This document shows, in pieces, positions 17,511 through 27,544 of a stretch of 64,000 nucleotides of DNA; position 1 is the stretch's first letter, and the number at the start of each line of letters is the position of its first letter. The notes beneath the pieces were generated by a model, which did no database searches, was not told where the DNA came from, and saw nothing but the letters and a program-made list of their open reading frames with translations. A program made the translations under genes and the position numbers. Source of the stretch: Iningainema tapete BLCC-T55 (GTDB lineage Bacteria; Cyanobacteriota; Cyanobacteriia; Cyanobacteriales; Nostocaceae); contig NZ_JACXAE010000086.1 of NCBI RefSeq assembly GCF_014698965.1, forward strand, positions 62,001 through 126,000. The letters are read 5' to 3'.

Positions 17511-19355
17511 TTAAAAGTTCTCGAAGTTGGCGATCGCATTGCTCATTTTTGGCAATACTTCGTCTACGGGTATTGTGCCTAATTCACCGCCTGCACGAGT
17601 ACGGATGCTTAATCCGTTTGTTTCAACTTCTTTTGCGCCAACTACAGCCATGACAGGGATTTTGTCTTTTTCGCCATTGCGGATGAGTTTGGAGAGGCGA
17701 TCACCGCTAGTATCTACTGTGGCACGAATGCCTTGTGCTACCATCTTTGCTGCTACAGCTTTGGTAAAATCTAGTTGTGCTTCACCGATTGGTAGCAATC
17801 TTGCTTGCTCTGGTGCTAACCACAATGGGAAATCTCCTGCATACTCTTCTATTAAAATCCCAATCAACCTTTCTAAAGAACCGAAAGGCGCACGGTGAAT
17901 CATTACTGGGCGTTGACGAGATCCATCTTCAGATACGTATTCTAAATCGAATCTTTCTGGCAAGTTATAATCTACTTGCACTGTTCCCAGTTGCCATTCT
18001 CTTTCTAGGGCATCTTGAAAGATAAAATCTAGTTTGGGACCGTAGAATGCTGCTTCCCCTATTCCCTCAAAGTGCTCCATTCCCAACTTTTCTACAGCAC
18101 GACGAATTGAACCTTGTGCTTTTTCCCAAGCTTCATCTGAACCGATGTACTTGTCACTAGCAGGATCGCGGAAACTCAGTCTGGCTCTAAAATTCTTGAG
18201 TTGCAAACACTTAAATACCGACAGAATCAAATCTACGACGTTAAGGAACTCACTATCTAGTTGTTCTGGCGTTACGAACAGGTGAGAATCATCTACAGTG
18301 AAACCTCTTACCCGCGTTAAGCCTCCCAATTCCCCAGATTGCTCGTACCGATAAACTGTGCCAAATTCCGCTAGTCGCATTGGTAAATCACGGTATGATC
18401 GCAACTCACTCTTATATATTTGGATGTGGAAGGGACAGTTCATGGGTTTGAGGACGAAACCTAACTCTTTTTCTGTAGATTCTTCATCCTCTGCCATCAA
18501 GGGGAACATGTCTTCTTTATATTTCTGCCAGTGTCCAGAAGTTTTAAACAAGTCTACTCTGGCTATGTGTGGCGTCACTACTGGTAAATAACCCCGTTTT
18601 AGTTGTTCTTTTTGCAGAAAGTCTTGCAAAAGACTGCGCAACAAAGTTCCTTTCGGCGTCCATAATGGCAAACCTGGTCCAACTAAATCGGAAAATATAA
18701 ACAATCCCAGTTCCTTACCTAGTTTCCGATGATCTCGCCTTTGGGCTTCTTCTTTACGCCGCTTATACTCAGCCAACTGTTCTGGTGTTTCCCAGGCGGT
18801 GGCGTAGATTCTTTGTAGCTGTGCTTTGGTTTCATCTCCGCGCCAGTAAGCCCCAGCAACACTTTCTAGTTCAATCGCTTTTGGGTTGAGTTCACTTGTG
18901 TTTTCTATATGAGGACCAGCACACAAATCCCACCATTCATTTCCTAAATGGTAAATCGTAATGGGTTCAAGCTTAATATCTCCAAGAATCTCTAATTTAT
19001 AAGGTTCGTTAATTTCTTTAATTCGCCTTTGAGCTTCTTCGCGGCTAACTTCTTCTCTGATTACTGGTAGTTTACGATTGATAATCTTAACCATTTCTTT
19101 ATAAATGGCTTTTAAATCTTTGTCAGTGAATGGTTCAGGATTATCAAAGTCGTAGTAAAATCCATTTTCAATCCAGGGGCCGATTGTGACTTGCGCCTTG
19201 GGAAACAGCTTTTGTACTGCCATTGCCATCACGTGGGAAGCTGTATGGCGAATCTTCTTGAGATTGTCCGATTCGCTAGTACGCGGCAAATATATTTTTT
19301 CTGGTTGTTCTGGCTGGTTTATGGGTGATTGTTGCGACATCGGTTGCTGAACCAT
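17511..19355 (-). CDS. thrS: threonyl-tRNA synthetase
   Basis: 614 residues. The N-terminal editing domain carries the metal motif RHTASHVMAMAV and the cysteine in WWDLCAGPHI. The class II core shows motif 2 (MRLAEFGTVYRYEQSGELGG and RVRGFTVDDSHLF) and motif 3 (HRAPFGSLERLIGIL), and zinc ligands at PMNCPFHIQIY and in the motif-2 region. The anticodon-binding domain is at the C-terminus. The protein starts directly before the editing domain, lacking the TGS (N1) domain of E. coli ThrRS, which is common in cyanobacteria. It ends one base from the convergent fusion gene stop (17509). It charges tRNA-Thr in the cytoplasm. Confidence 0.95.
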   Translation of the reverse strand: MVQQPMSQQSPINQPEQPEKIYLPRTSESDNLKKIRHTASHVMAMAVQKLFPKAQVTIGPWIENGFYYDFDNPEPFTDKDLKAIYKEMVKIINRKLPVIREEVSREEAQRRIKEINEPYKLEILGDIKLEPITIYHLGNEWWDLCAGPHIENTSELNPKAIELESVAGAYWRGDETKAQLQRIYATAWETPEQLAEYKRRKEEAQRRDHRKLGKELGLFIFSDLVGPGLPLWTPKGTLLRSLLQDFLQKEQLKRGYLPVVTPHIARVDLFKTSGHWQKYKEDMFPLMAEDEESTEKELGFVLKPMNCPFHIQIYKSELRSYRDLPMRLAEFGTVYRYEQSGELGGLTRVRGFTVDDSHLFVTPEQLDSEFLNVVDLILSVFKCLQLKNFRARLSFRDPASDKYIGSDEAWEKAQGSIRRAVEKLGMEHFEGIGEAAFYGPKLDFIFQDALEREWQLGTVQVDYNLPERFDLEYVSEDGSRQRPVMIHRAPFGSLERLIGILIEEYAGDFPLWLAPEQARLLPIGEAQLDFTKAVAAKMVAQGIRATVDTSGDRLSKLIRNGEKDKIPVMAVVGAKEVETNGLSIRTRAGGELGTIPVDEVLPKMSNAIANFENF

Positions 19356-19831
19356 TGGCGAAGTGATTGACTAGCTGAAGTTTACTGATTACCAAAAAGT
19401 GAAAAACATCTCCTAATATAGCACGGAGCCTATGTTTCAATTTGGTGACTCAGCAAATTGCACCATAATTTTCGTCATTCAAAAAATTTATTTCTTGGCT
19501 TCAAGCTTCAGTCTGCGATCTTTTGACTGCATAACTCTTGTAGTCCGTTAAAACGGACTTGAGCTATAAGCCCTTACATAAGTCAAGGCTACGTATCTTC
19601 GTATATTCTGAGGTAAAGATTTTTAGTCCAGATGCAACTACACTGGGGATCATTCTGAAATCACTCTAATGGCTGTATACAAACCCTTTAGCGATCCCCG
19701 TTTATCATATAAGATGTATTTAGGATTATATATTTTTGATAAATTATGACTTAAGTCGTAGTTAAAATAAATATTAAGAAACTTAAATAGAGTTAATATT
19801 AGTAAGAAAGTTATAAATATACTGCTCATTT
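19356..19831. other. intergenic region with a scattered repeat
   Basis: 476 bases between the divergent thrS and DUF2605 genes. The middle holds a repeat unit (19542-19592, separate entry). The 3' 150 bases are very AT-rich. No further open frame or RNA gene is visible. Confidence 0.5.
19542..19592. repeat. AGTCCGTTAAAACGGACT palindrome with conserved flank, copy 1
   Basis: An 18-base palindrome (19542-19559) is followed by a flank that includes GCTATAAGCCCTTACATAAG and TCAAGGCT. A second copy of palindrome plus flank lies at 58944-58992 with one or two differences. A half of the ATTTCTTGGC hairpin repeat lies just upstream near 19489. No coding sequence is present. Confidence 0.7.
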
Positions 19832-20149
19832 ATGCCAAACTCAAATATACCGGGACCTGAATTACTTAAAACGGTTCTACAACCGTTGCTAGATGATTTT
19901 CAGTACTGGTTTGCCCGCTCCCGCAATTTGTTGGAAAACGAGCAAATCTCATTTATGAGTGAACATGAGCAGTCTGCCTTACTTTTGCGCGTCAAGACAG
20001 CGCAAGAGGAAGTGACTACAGCAAAAATGCTATTCAACGCCACTGACGGAACTGTCGGCATTGATATGGCAACTTTAATGCCTTGGCATCAATTGCTCAC
20101 AGAATGCTGGAATGTAGCAACACGCTTTCGTTTTCAGCAAGATAATTGA
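19832..20149 (+). CDS. DUF2605 family protein
   Basis: 105 residues. The sequence LLKTVLQPLLDDFQYWFARS followed by LLENEQISFMS and ending ECWNVATRFRFQ matches the cyanobacterial DUF2605 family, small helical cytoplasmic proteins. It is encoded 239 bases before a DUF2973 gene on the same strand, a pairing I recall from cyanobacterial genomes. No function is known. Confidence 0.8.
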   Translation: MPNSNIPGPELLKTVLQPLLDDFQYWFARSRNLLENEQISFMSEHEQSALLLRVKTAQEEVTTAKMLFNATDGTVGIDMATLMPWHQLLTECWNVATRFRFQQDN

Positions 20150-20388
20150 CAAAAACAAGACGGTTATTAAGATAAAAAGTAAAACCTTGACATAATTCTA
20201 ATTATCATGTAGCGGGAAGGCATTTTCAAATAGTTCGCTTGACAAAAAGTTAATCTCTTCTGTGATTTTGAGTTACTTAGCGCACTTCAAGTGCGTCAGC
20301 CATTCACCATCGCTTTGGGTGATGGAATAACCGCAACGTCCCGTTACATTACAAAATTTTAAGATTTGCGATTTTGGAGGAAAACCCG

Positions 20389-20703
20389 ATGTTACACCTG
20401 CTTTACATTTTTGCTTTTACTATCCTTGCTTTTATCGCTGTGGCAAATTTAATTCGCAACTTGATCTTTTTTAGTTTTGATCGAGAGCGGTCTTATTCCA
20501 AGTCTATGGGAAATCAAGGCTACCCCTATATTCCCAACAAAGGAATTAGACCCCATCCAGAGTTGTTGGATAGCTCTGGCAATTTAATCAAAGAGCCACT
20601 ATTAGTGATGCGTTCTGTTAATGTCGAAGATGCCCGCCAACAATTGGACGCTCTGTACGAATCTTCCCCAGGAAGCAAGAAAGATATTCAAGAAGAAGGG
20701 TAA
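20389..20703 (+). CDS. DUF2973 family membrane protein
   Basis: 104 residues from MLHLLYIFAFTILAF, which follows a GGAGG ribosome site 9 bases upstream. An in-frame TTG at 20374 is less likely. One N-terminal membrane helix (residues 2-30) is followed by a basic FSFDRERSYSK stretch and a conserved polar tail (GYPYIPNKGIRPHPELLD). This is the cyanobacterial DUF2973 family. It forms a probable operon or regulon with the DUF2605 gene upstream. Confidence 0.8.
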   Translation: MLHLLYIFAFTILAFIAVANLIRNLIFFSFDRERSYSKSMGNQGYPYIPNKGIRPHPELLDSSGNLIKEPLLVMRSVNVEDARQQLDALYESSPGSKKDIQEEG

Positions 20704-20704
20704 A

Positions 20705-20729
20705 GCATCGGGCATCGGGCATCGGGCAT
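20705..20729 (+). repeat. three tandem GCATCGG heptamers
   Basis: GCATCGG is repeated exactly three times plus GCAT. It is a short tandem heptamer repeat as found in heterocyst-forming cyanobacteria. It lies between the convergent DUF2973 and glycogen-debranching genes. Confidence 0.8.
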
Positions 20730-20805
20730 GGTAAGAAATCATTGGTTTTGACACAAACCTCAACGCTCGGAAGCTCTTTCCATTGCCCATTGCCCAATTC
20801 CCTAT

Positions 20806-23094
20806 TTATGCTTCAATCACTACTCTGAGGTTGCCGCGCTTCTTGGCAACACGACAAGCAGTAGTGTTACCAGAACGCTCGAATTCTAAATCAAGGATGG
20901 TTTGACCAACTTTTAAATTATGCAGCGACAAGCGATTAATCGACTCTGGTAAAGTAGGGTCGATTATTCGTAAGCAGTTGTTGGGGGCATCAGGCACTAG
21001 GTTAACGATCATCTGTAGCAGCTGGAAGATACTGCCAGTAGCCCAAGCTTGAGGGGTACAGGCAACAGGATACTGAACCGGGGCAGCATCTCCATTCCGC
21101 TCATAGCCGCAGAATAATTCTGGGGGACGTTGATAGGGCTGCGCACAAGTCATGTCGAACAAACCTTCAAATAATTCCAAGGCTTGATCTACTAAGCCCA
21201 GCGATCGCAAACCCATCGCAATCAGTGAGTTATCATGAGGCCATACTGAGCCGATGTGATAACCCATCGGATTATAAGCAGGCGACAAGCTATTGAGAGT
21301 ACGTATACCCCAACCGTTAAACATATCTGGTGCGCGTAACCGCTCTGCTACACTATAAGCTTTTTCTGGTGTGAAGATACCTAAAAGTAGACAATGACCA
21401 GGATTCGATGTTATACTATCCACCTGGTTGCCATCTCCATCTAAAGCTAGAGCGCAGAAATCTTGGTCTTCAATCCAGAAATCCCTGTTAAAACGAAGCT
21501 TGAGGTTTCTCGCATCTTCTAACCAGCGATCGGATAAATCTATGCGCTTTTTCAATCGCGCAATTTCGGCAAGACGCAATTTGGCTGCATAAACATAAGC
21601 TTGCACTTCACAGAGCGTGATTCCTCCGCTTGCCAGTTCTCCTTTACGGTTCACAATACAATCGCCAGAATCTTTCCACCCTTGGTTAGTAAGACCACGC
21701 TTCGATTTGCGGTAGTAGCCCAGATAACCACTTTCTTTCATATTACGGTCAATCCAGTCCATTGCCGCTAAAGCATTTCCCCAAAGTTGTTCTAGGGTTT
21801 CTACATCGTGAGTCCACGCATAATATTCTGCATAAAGCATTAACCATAAAGGCGTGGCGTCAACTGTACCGTAGTAAGGTGTATGGGGAATTTCCTGGCA
21901 ACGAGCTAGTTCTCCAAACCGTAATTCGTGCAAAATCTTACCTGGTTCTTCTTCGCGCCACTCGTCTTCTGTTTTACCTTGGTATGCTGCCAGTATTGTC
22001 AAAGTTTCTTTGGCGATTTGGGGGTTTAACATGAGAGTTTGGGAGGCGGTAATGATCGAATCGCGCCCAAACAATGTGGAAAACCACGGTACTCCGGCTG
22101 ATACAGTTTTCTGCTTACCAAAGGATTGACGTAACAAATACATGTCTTGCTCAGCTCTTTCAATCACTCGATTGAAAGTACCTTTGTCTGAGCGAATGCT
22201 TGTGATTTGTTGCACCCAGTGTTTTTCTTCCATCAACTCAGCAGCTTTTGCTTGTGCTAAGGTGACAGCCGCACTCACGGTGGAACTAGATTTGTTGTTG
22301 GTTAACATGTTCAACCTATAACCCAACTTTTGGGTTTCGTGTGAACCTAACTCTAGCTCCCAAACTGCTGTGTAACCTTTAAAGTAGTCTGGTTGTCGAT
22401 GCTGGAATTGGATGCGTGATTCCATGATCAAACCATCTACACCTTGATAGGCAAGTGTCAACATATTTTCTTGCGTGGCACTCAGTTGCGTTGGTGCGAG
22501 CATAACGCCTCCGTCTACTAGTGTTCCATCCTCACCTGTTGGTTCCACTAGGCGTAAAAGTTTACCTCGTTTCTCTCTGCCAAAACCTCTCACTTCAAAT
22601 AAATCAACAAAATCTGAATCAAAGCTAATACTTAGTTGAAAGCTAACTGAAGTTGTGCTATAATTACAAACTTCTAATTCTTCAAATAGCGCTCCATTCA
22701 GTACAAGTTCTCGGCGAATCCCGACAGTATCGGCATTGAGGCGATCGTCAATCCGGGGATTAGTACACAGTACCGACAGGGAAAACCCTTTTTCCGCAGT
22801 ACTGGAAAGGAGTACAGGCGATCTCCCTTCAATTTGTAACTCTAAGCGACTGATAAATCTTGTATCACTGCAAAATAGTCCCTTACTTGGGGAAGCATCA
22901 TTGAGCGAACAGCCAGAAATATTCCCCAGAGTGTCTGTCACTAAAAATAAATCATCATCTTTAACTGTAAGTGTCAGTTGTTGTCTTTCACTTATCACAC
23001 AAGGCCATTCAGGAATAGGTATTTGATCGGCAGGAACAAAAGTTTTTCCGTCTAGAAGAATTTTTTCCGGTGTCATCAGTGAATCCGGTGTCAT
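20806..23094 (-). CDS. amylo-alpha-1,6-glucosidase / glycogen debranching-type enzyme
   Basis: 762 residues. The N-terminal 260 residues form the beta-rich GDE_N domain (LFLVTDTLGNISG, GLFCSDTRFISRLELQI). The C-terminal 450 residues are the (alpha/alpha)6 barrel of the GDE_C family, with GVPWFSTLFGRDSIITASQT, SGDCIVNRKG and GYHIGSVWPHDNSLIAMG. These enzymes hydrolyse alpha-1,6 branches of glycogen or related glucans. Its neighbour on the same strand is a GT4 glycosyltransferase about 370 bases upstream, suggesting a shared role in storage or surface glucan metabolism. Confidence 0.85.
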   Translation of the reverse strand: MTPDSLMTPEKILLDGKTFVPADQIPIPEWPCVISERQQLTLTVKDDDLFLVTDTLGNISGCSLNDASPSKGLFCSDTRFISRLELQIEGRSPVLLSSTAEKGFSLSVLCTNPRIDDRLNADTVGIRRELVLNGALFEELEVCNYSTTSVSFQLSISFDSDFVDLFEVRGFGREKRGKLLRLVEPTGEDGTLVDGGVMLAPTQLSATQENMLTLAYQGVDGLIMESRIQFQHRQPDYFKGYTAVWELELGSHETQKLGYRLNMLTNNKSSSTVSAAVTLAQAKAAELMEEKHWVQQITSIRSDKGTFNRVIERAEQDMYLLRQSFGKQKTVSAGVPWFSTLFGRDSIITASQTLMLNPQIAKETLTILAAYQGKTEDEWREEEPGKILHELRFGELARCQEIPHTPYYGTVDATPLWLMLYAEYYAWTHDVETLEQLWGNALAAMDWIDRNMKESGYLGYYRKSKRGLTNQGWKDSGDCIVNRKGELASGGITLCEVQAYVYAAKLRLAEIARLKKRIDLSDRWLEDARNLKLRFNRDFWIEDQDFCALALDGDGNQVDSITSNPGHCLLLGIFTPEKAYSVAERLRAPDMFNGWGIRTLNSLSPAYNPMGYHIGSVWPHDNSLIAMGLRSLGLVDQALELFEGLFDMTCAQPYQRPPELFCGYERNGDAAPVQYPVACTPQAWATGSIFQLLQMIVNLVPDAPNNCLRIIDPTLPESINRLSLHNLKVGQTILDLEFERSGNTTACRVAKKRGNLRVVIEA

Positions 23095-23461
23095 TAGTAA
23101 TTATTCCGTGTACAGGTTTCCATTTTCACTAGTTGAATCAGTTCAACAGGAATAAGTTGCATCAAAATGCAACTGATTTGAGCTAATTGAGCAAAACTAA
23201 TCATAATCACATCCCAGTAGAATGGGGATATGGGTAAAACCCAATATCATCAAATCTTTATAAATATATTTTTTCTAAAAATTTTTATACGTGAACCCTT
23301 GACGAGAAAAGTAAAGAGTATATATTTTTAGCTTATATTATTTTAAATTAATATTTATAATAAATTTGATTAAAATAATTTATATAAATGATTAGCTATA
23401 TTCATATCAACCCGTGTAGAGACGTTCCGCCGGAACATCTCTACGAATACGGTTGTTCGCC
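23095..23461. other. AT-rich intergenic region
   Basis: 367 bases between two genes on the same strand. The stretch 23260-23400 is almost all A and T. It includes a GTAGAGAC-type inverted repeat at 23416-23444. No frame or RNA gene seen. The debranching-enzyme promoter may lie here. Confidence 0.45.
23416..23444. repeat. GTAGAGACGTTCCG inverted repeat
   Basis: Arms of 14 bases (GTAGAGACGTTCCG and CGGAACATCTCTAC) pair with one mismatch around a single C. It lies 18 bases after the GT4 gene stop on that gene's 3' side and could mark its transcript end. Family members lie at 13068, 41003, 41493 and 56361. Confidence 0.65.
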
Positions 23462-24487
23462 TTACCCTAGCACCATTTTGTAAGCCCTTTCATACTCACT
23501 AGTCATAGACTCGACACTGAAACGGTTGACAACATACTCTCGACAAGTTTGACGATCTAATTTCATCGCCTCTGGAATTGCTTCAACCATTTTTTCTAAT
23601 GAGTGGCACACCATACCTGTTTTTCCATGAGTAATCACTTCTGGCACAGAGCCTAATGCCATCCCAACTACAGGAGTACCAGTTGCCATTGACTCAATCA
23701 TGACTAAACCAAAAGGCTCTCTCCAAGTAATGGGAAACAAAGTAATAGTTGCTTCACCAAGTAGTTTGACTTTCTCTTCATGGGAAACTTCACCCAAGTA
23801 CTGAATCTGTTCACCATCAATCAGAGGTTCTACTTTCTCTCGATAAAAATCTTTATCTACAACATCAATTTTTCCAGCCATCTTCAACGGTAAGCCTGTT
23901 GCTTGAGCAATTTTAATTGCTTGTGTTGGTCCTTTTTCTGGTGAAATACGTCCTACAAATGCTAGGTAAGCAGGTTGAATCGGATTGGGGTAAAAAGAAT
24001 AGGCGTTTGTGTCAATACCGTTATAGACAGTGTGGATGTAATTTAAACCTAAACGCGGTTCTCGTTGTGCCTCGCTAATACTGATGAATGGTTGCCAAGC
24101 AAAGCGACGAAACATTTTCTCGTTATCTGGGGTGAAAATACCATGCATAGTATGGACAGTAGGAGTTTTCACTAAACTACTGTAGGGAAGAGCAAAACAA
24201 CCCATGTGAGAGTGAATAATATCGAAATGATGGGATTTTTCATAAGCCTCAGCAAGATTCATTTGCTCGTAAAATATCGGCTCTTTAATGTTATGATCTA
24301 GTCTGAGAGCTTGGTGATGAACTGAAGATAGTTTTGCTTTGGTAATTGAGTCACCTGAAGCAAACAAAGTTACATCATGACCGCGCCTAACTAATTCATC
24401 CGTAATTAACTGGACAATTAGTTCAGTACCACCATAACGGAAGGGAGGAACTCGCTCCCACAAAGGAGATATTTGGGCTATTCTCAT
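23462..24487 (-). CDS. GT4-family glycosyltransferase
   Basis: 341 residues, a GT-B fold retaining transferase. The N-terminal half begins MRIAQISPLWERVPPFRYGG with the glycine-rich donor loop. The C-terminal half contains FVGRISPEKGPTQAIKIAQA and the E-x7-E motif EPFGLVMIESMATGTPVV. Family 4 enzymes transfer hexoses from nucleotide sugars to glycans or lipids in the cytoplasm. It is upstream of the glycogen debranching-type gene on the same strand. The acceptor is not predictable. Confidence 0.87.
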   Translation of the reverse strand: MRIAQISPLWERVPPFRYGGTELIVQLITDELVRRGHDVTLFASGDSITKAKLSSVHHQALRLDHNIKEPIFYEQMNLAEAYEKSHHFDIIHSHMGCFALPYSSLVKTPTVHTMHGIFTPDNEKMFRRFAWQPFISISEAQREPRLGLNYIHTVYNGIDTNAYSFYPNPIQPAYLAFVGRISPEKGPTQAIKIAQATGLPLKMAGKIDVVDKDFYREKVEPLIDGEQIQYLGEVSHEEKVKLLGEATITLFPITWREPFGLVMIESMATGTPVVGMALGSVPEVITHGKTGMVCHSLEKMVEAIPEAMKLDRQTCREYVVNRFSVESMTSEYERAYKMVLG

Positions 24488-25035
24488 GTTTCACCTGAGC
24501 AGATAAACGTTAGCATCCTTTGCCCAGGAAATTTAAGCAAGGAAACTCATAGTTTCAACAAGTGGGCAAATATGCAGTACTTTGTTTTAAAACTTTTGTA
24601 AATTATTTCCAAAATTAATATTACATGAAACGGTTATCTTTAGCAAGAAGCTGACTGAAGCAAGAACTCCGAACTCAGAACTCAGTAGTGAGAATCATCA
24701 ACGATAAAAAGAGTACAAGCTCCTGTTTTTTGCACATGGAAGAAAAACAGAATGCACTCATGTTCAACTTCCTTTTTTACAATCATGTCGGATGATTGTA
24801 AATCGCAGCTTGGTTTACATATCTTTAAATATACACCGCCAGTTTACTCCCAGCGTGAGAAATGTATCAAAGTGCTGAAAGATAATGTATGCTAGTTTTG
24901 ATGCACTAATCTCTGGTATTTTTTACTATTCTTTACAAATTATCACTATCTAATTAACTGTCATAGTTCATGGTAATTTGTACAATGCAACTGTGAAGAG
25001 GATTTTATCCTGATTGTGGCTCCTTGACGAAATTG
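24488..25035. other. divergent intergenic region
   Basis: 548 bases between the GT4 gene (minus) and the DICT-kinase gene (plus). It holds short AACTC direct repeats near 24665 and a long palindrome at 24776-24802. Otherwise AT-rich, with no frame or RNA gene. Promoters of both genes are expected here. Confidence 0.5.
24776..24802. promoter_or_regulatory. 11-bp perfect palindrome, candidate operator
   Basis: TTTACAATCAT (24776-24786) and its exact reverse complement ATGATTGTAAA (24792-24802) flank the five bases GTCGG. A perfect 11-base dyad with a short spacer in a divergent promoter region suits a dimeric regulator. It is about 290 bases from the GT4 start and 235 from the kinase start. 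As RNA it would form a hairpin, but no T-run follows. No regulator is identified. Confidence 0.45.
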
Positions 25036-27003
25036 ATGAGCATTTCGACTTCTGTGCTAAGTGAACTGCTACAGGCTCTACCCTACCTGCGGCCCCATTT
25101 GTATTTTAAAGCTTCACTAACGGCGCTCTCCCATGCAATGGAAGACCAAGTTTTGGCTGCCACTTTAGAGCAGCCCTTGGTGATAGCTAGCTTTCAACGA
25201 GAGCGATTCTACCGACAAGAAGCTCATCGGTATCAGCGGCTGGCACAAAGAAGCGATCAAATATACGTACTAGCTGCGCCAGAAACAGATTTTACAAATA
25301 GCTCAGAGTACTATGAAAAAATAGCATTTGACCCTGATGATGCCTTGAGCCAAGAATGGCATTTGGTAGTGATTGCCCAAAACTATGCTACTTGCCTTGT
25401 TTGCCGAGAAAGTTTGAGTTCTTTCACCAAAAACAAGCAAATCCGGGAACTAAGCCCAAGTTTGGAGACAGATACAGCGCGACGGTTTGAAGGAATTTGG
25501 ACGGCGGAACGGGGAGTAAGCCTCAAAGCAGCAGAATTACTACTAGACAGAATTTTAGTTTATAGACCAGAATTGGCAAGTAAAATCAAGCAGGCTCGAC
25601 TCCGGCTCGGCATCGGGGAAACTCAGATCTTAGGAAAAGATCAACAAAATGAATATGCTTGCGACATAGATACAGACCCTTTTGTACAACGTTTGGTGAC
25701 TTACTTGCAAGCAAGTCAGTACAAACTGCACAAAGCTTATCGCTCAATTGCCTCACAAGCACGTAAAGAACGTTTAGTCAACTCCATTAGTACAGCAATT
25801 AGACGATCGCTCGATCCGCACGAAATTCTCAAGGTGGCAGCCCAAGAATTGGGGCAAAACTTGGAAGCTTGTCGTTGTCTCATCTACCGCGCTCAAGCTA
25901 CAGATGCTCAAGCCATAATTGAACACGAGTTTTTGAATACTTCTGTTGTCTCTTTGGTAGGGAAAACTTGGCCTTTGCAAAACAATGCCTTATTTACAGA
26001 AGTAGTACAAATGTGTGAGTCAGTATGTATTGCTGACACTCTTCGCGATCAGCGCGTTACTAATTCGAGTACACTCAAAGAACTTGTCGAAAGTTTTGCC
26101 ATTCGCTCTTGGTTTATGGAACCAGTTTTGTATCAAGGACGATTATTAGGCATAGTCGAATTACATTATTGTAACGAAACTTTACATGAATGGCAAGCAG
26201 GAGACTTTGACTTGGTAAAAGCGATCGCCACTTCTGTAGGCGTAGCTCTCATCCAAGCAGAAGCTTATGCTAATTTAGAAGATCTTAACCAACAGTTAGA
26301 AGCCTTAGATCGCACTCGTAGCAATTTAATCGCCATTACTGGACATGAACTACGCACTCCTTTATCTACCATTCAAGTTTGTTTGGAAAGTCTTGCCAGC
26401 GAACCAGATATGCCCTTGGAATTGCGACAAGTCATGCTCAGCACCGCGCTGACTGACTCAGAAAGAATGCGCAAACTTGTACAAGATTTCCTCACTCTTT
26501 CTAACTTGGAAAGTGGACGGGTAGAATGGCATCCAGAATCTCTTACCTTACAAGAATGTGTCGATTTAGCACTCAGCCGTATTCGTACTCGCTCCAATAC
26601 AGAAAATTTACCGAAAATCAAGACTCAAATTGCACAGAACTTACCCTTAGTCAAAGCAGACGGTGATTGGTTAGTAGAGGTGCTAGCTAAACTGTTAGAC
26701 AACGCTTGCAAATTTACTCCAAAAGAAGGACAAATTACCATTAAAGCTAAACGTAACAGCAATCGCATGGTAGAAGTAACAATAGCTGATACTGGACGCG
26801 GCATTGAACCTAATCGTCTGGAAGTAGTCTTTGACAGATTCTACCAAGAAGAAGGCGCTCTGCGCCGTAGCGCTGGTGGTACTGGTCTTGGCTTAGCGAT
26901 TTGCCGTCAAATTGTCATTGGTTGGGGTGGTGAAATTTGGGCTTCCTCGAATGGCAAAAACAAAGGTAGTCAGTTTCATTTCACAATACCCATCTTTGGT
27001 TAG
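25036..27003 (+). CDS. DICT-GAF sensor histidine kinase
   Basis: About 655 residues. The start ATG at 25036 (MSISTSVLSELLQALP) is preferred over an in-frame TTG at 25024. The N-terminal 190 residues are a DICT sensory domain (LSHAMEDQVLAATLEQPLVI, FEGIWTAERGVSLKAAELLL). A GAF domain follows around residues 240-410 (HEILKVAAQELGQNLEACRC, IRSWFMEPVLYQGRLLGIVE); it lacks a bilin cysteine-histidine pair. The kinase core has the H-box ITGHELRTPLSTIQ and the ATP-binding N, G1 and G2 boxes ([34 protein letters not shown]). It is a soluble two-component sensor. No response regulator gene is adjacent. Confidence 0.9.
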   Translation: MSISTSVLSELLQALPYLRPHLYFKASLTALSHAMEDQVLAATLEQPLVIASFQRERFYRQEAHRYQRLAQRSDQIYVLAAPETDFTNSSEYYEKIAFDPDDALSQEWHLVVIAQNYATCLVCRESLSSFTKNKQIRELSPSLETDTARRFEGIWTAERGVSLKAAELLLDRILVYRPELASKIKQARLRLGIGETQILGKDQQNEYACDIDTDPFVQRLVTYLQASQYKLHKAYRSIASQARKERLVNSISTAIRRSLDPHEILKVAAQELGQNLEACRCLIYRAQATDAQAIIEHEFLNTSVVSLVGKTWPLQNNALFTEVVQMCESVCIADTLRDQRVTNSSTLKELVESFAIRSWFMEPVLYQGRLLGIVELHYCNETLHEWQAGDFDLVKAIATSVGVALIQAEAYANLEDLNQQLEALDRTRSNLIAITGHELRTPLSTIQVCLESLASEPDMPLELRQVMLSTALTDSERMRKLVQDFLTLSNLESGRVEWHPESLTLQECVDLALSRIRTRSNTENLPKIKTQIAQNLPLVKADGDWLVEVLAKLLDNACKFTPKEGQITIKAKRNSNRMVEVTIADTGRGIEPNRLEVVFDRFYQEEGALRRSAGGTGLGLAICRQIVIGWGGEIWASSNGKNKGSQFHFTIPIFG

Positions 27004-27094
27004 TTTCCTAAAAACTGTTACAGTCTATGACGCGATCGCAACATGATCCTAGTCGCAGTGTTAGGATGCCGTAAAAACGTTGAGAGAAAACCTT

Positions 27095-27517
27095 ATGGCA
27101 GAAAAATTCTCTGGACAAACTCCCATCTTTGGTGGCAGCACCGGGGGCTTACTCACAAAGGCATTTGAAGAAGAACACTATGCTATCACCTGGACTGCCC
27201 CCAAGGAGCATTATTTTGAATTGCCAACAGGTGGCACAGCGATCGCACGCAAGGGCGAAAACGTGCTATACTTGGCTCGCAAAGAATATGCTATCTTTTT
27301 GGGTGGTCAACAATTGAGAAAATTGAAGATCACAGACTACAAAATTTACCGGATTTATGCTAACGGAGAAATTCAGTACCTGCACCCAGCTGATGGTGTG
27401 TTCCCTGAGAAGGTGAATCCAGGTCGTGAAAAAGTCCGTTACGTAGACCGTAACATAGGTAGGAACCCCAGTCCAGCAAAACTTAAGTTTAGTGGTAAAG
27501 CTACTTACGACGCTTAG
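27095..27517 (+). CDS. psaD: photosystem I reaction centre subunit II
   Basis: 140 residues from [20 protein letters not shown], the normal PsaD start. An in-frame TTG at 27080 would add five residues. The whole length matches PsaD ([51 protein letters not shown]). PsaD sits on the stromal face of PSI and docks ferredoxin with PsaC and PsaE. trpE follows on the same strand, an order also found in other cyanobacteria. Confidence 0.97.
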   Translation: MAEKFSGQTPIFGGSTGGLLTKAFEEEHYAITWTAPKEHYFELPTGGTAIARKGENVLYLARKEYAIFLGGQQLRKLKITDYKIYRIYANGEIQYLHPADGVFPEKVNPGREKVRYVDRNIGRNPSPAKLKFSGKATYDA

Positions 27518-27544
27518 TAAAAAAATGTCCTTAGGGAATAGACA

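Noticed and set aside
20295-20325. Possible terminator hairpin after the DUF2605 gene
   Set aside because: Only a five-base stem (CCATC/GATGG) with a long loop and no T-tract.
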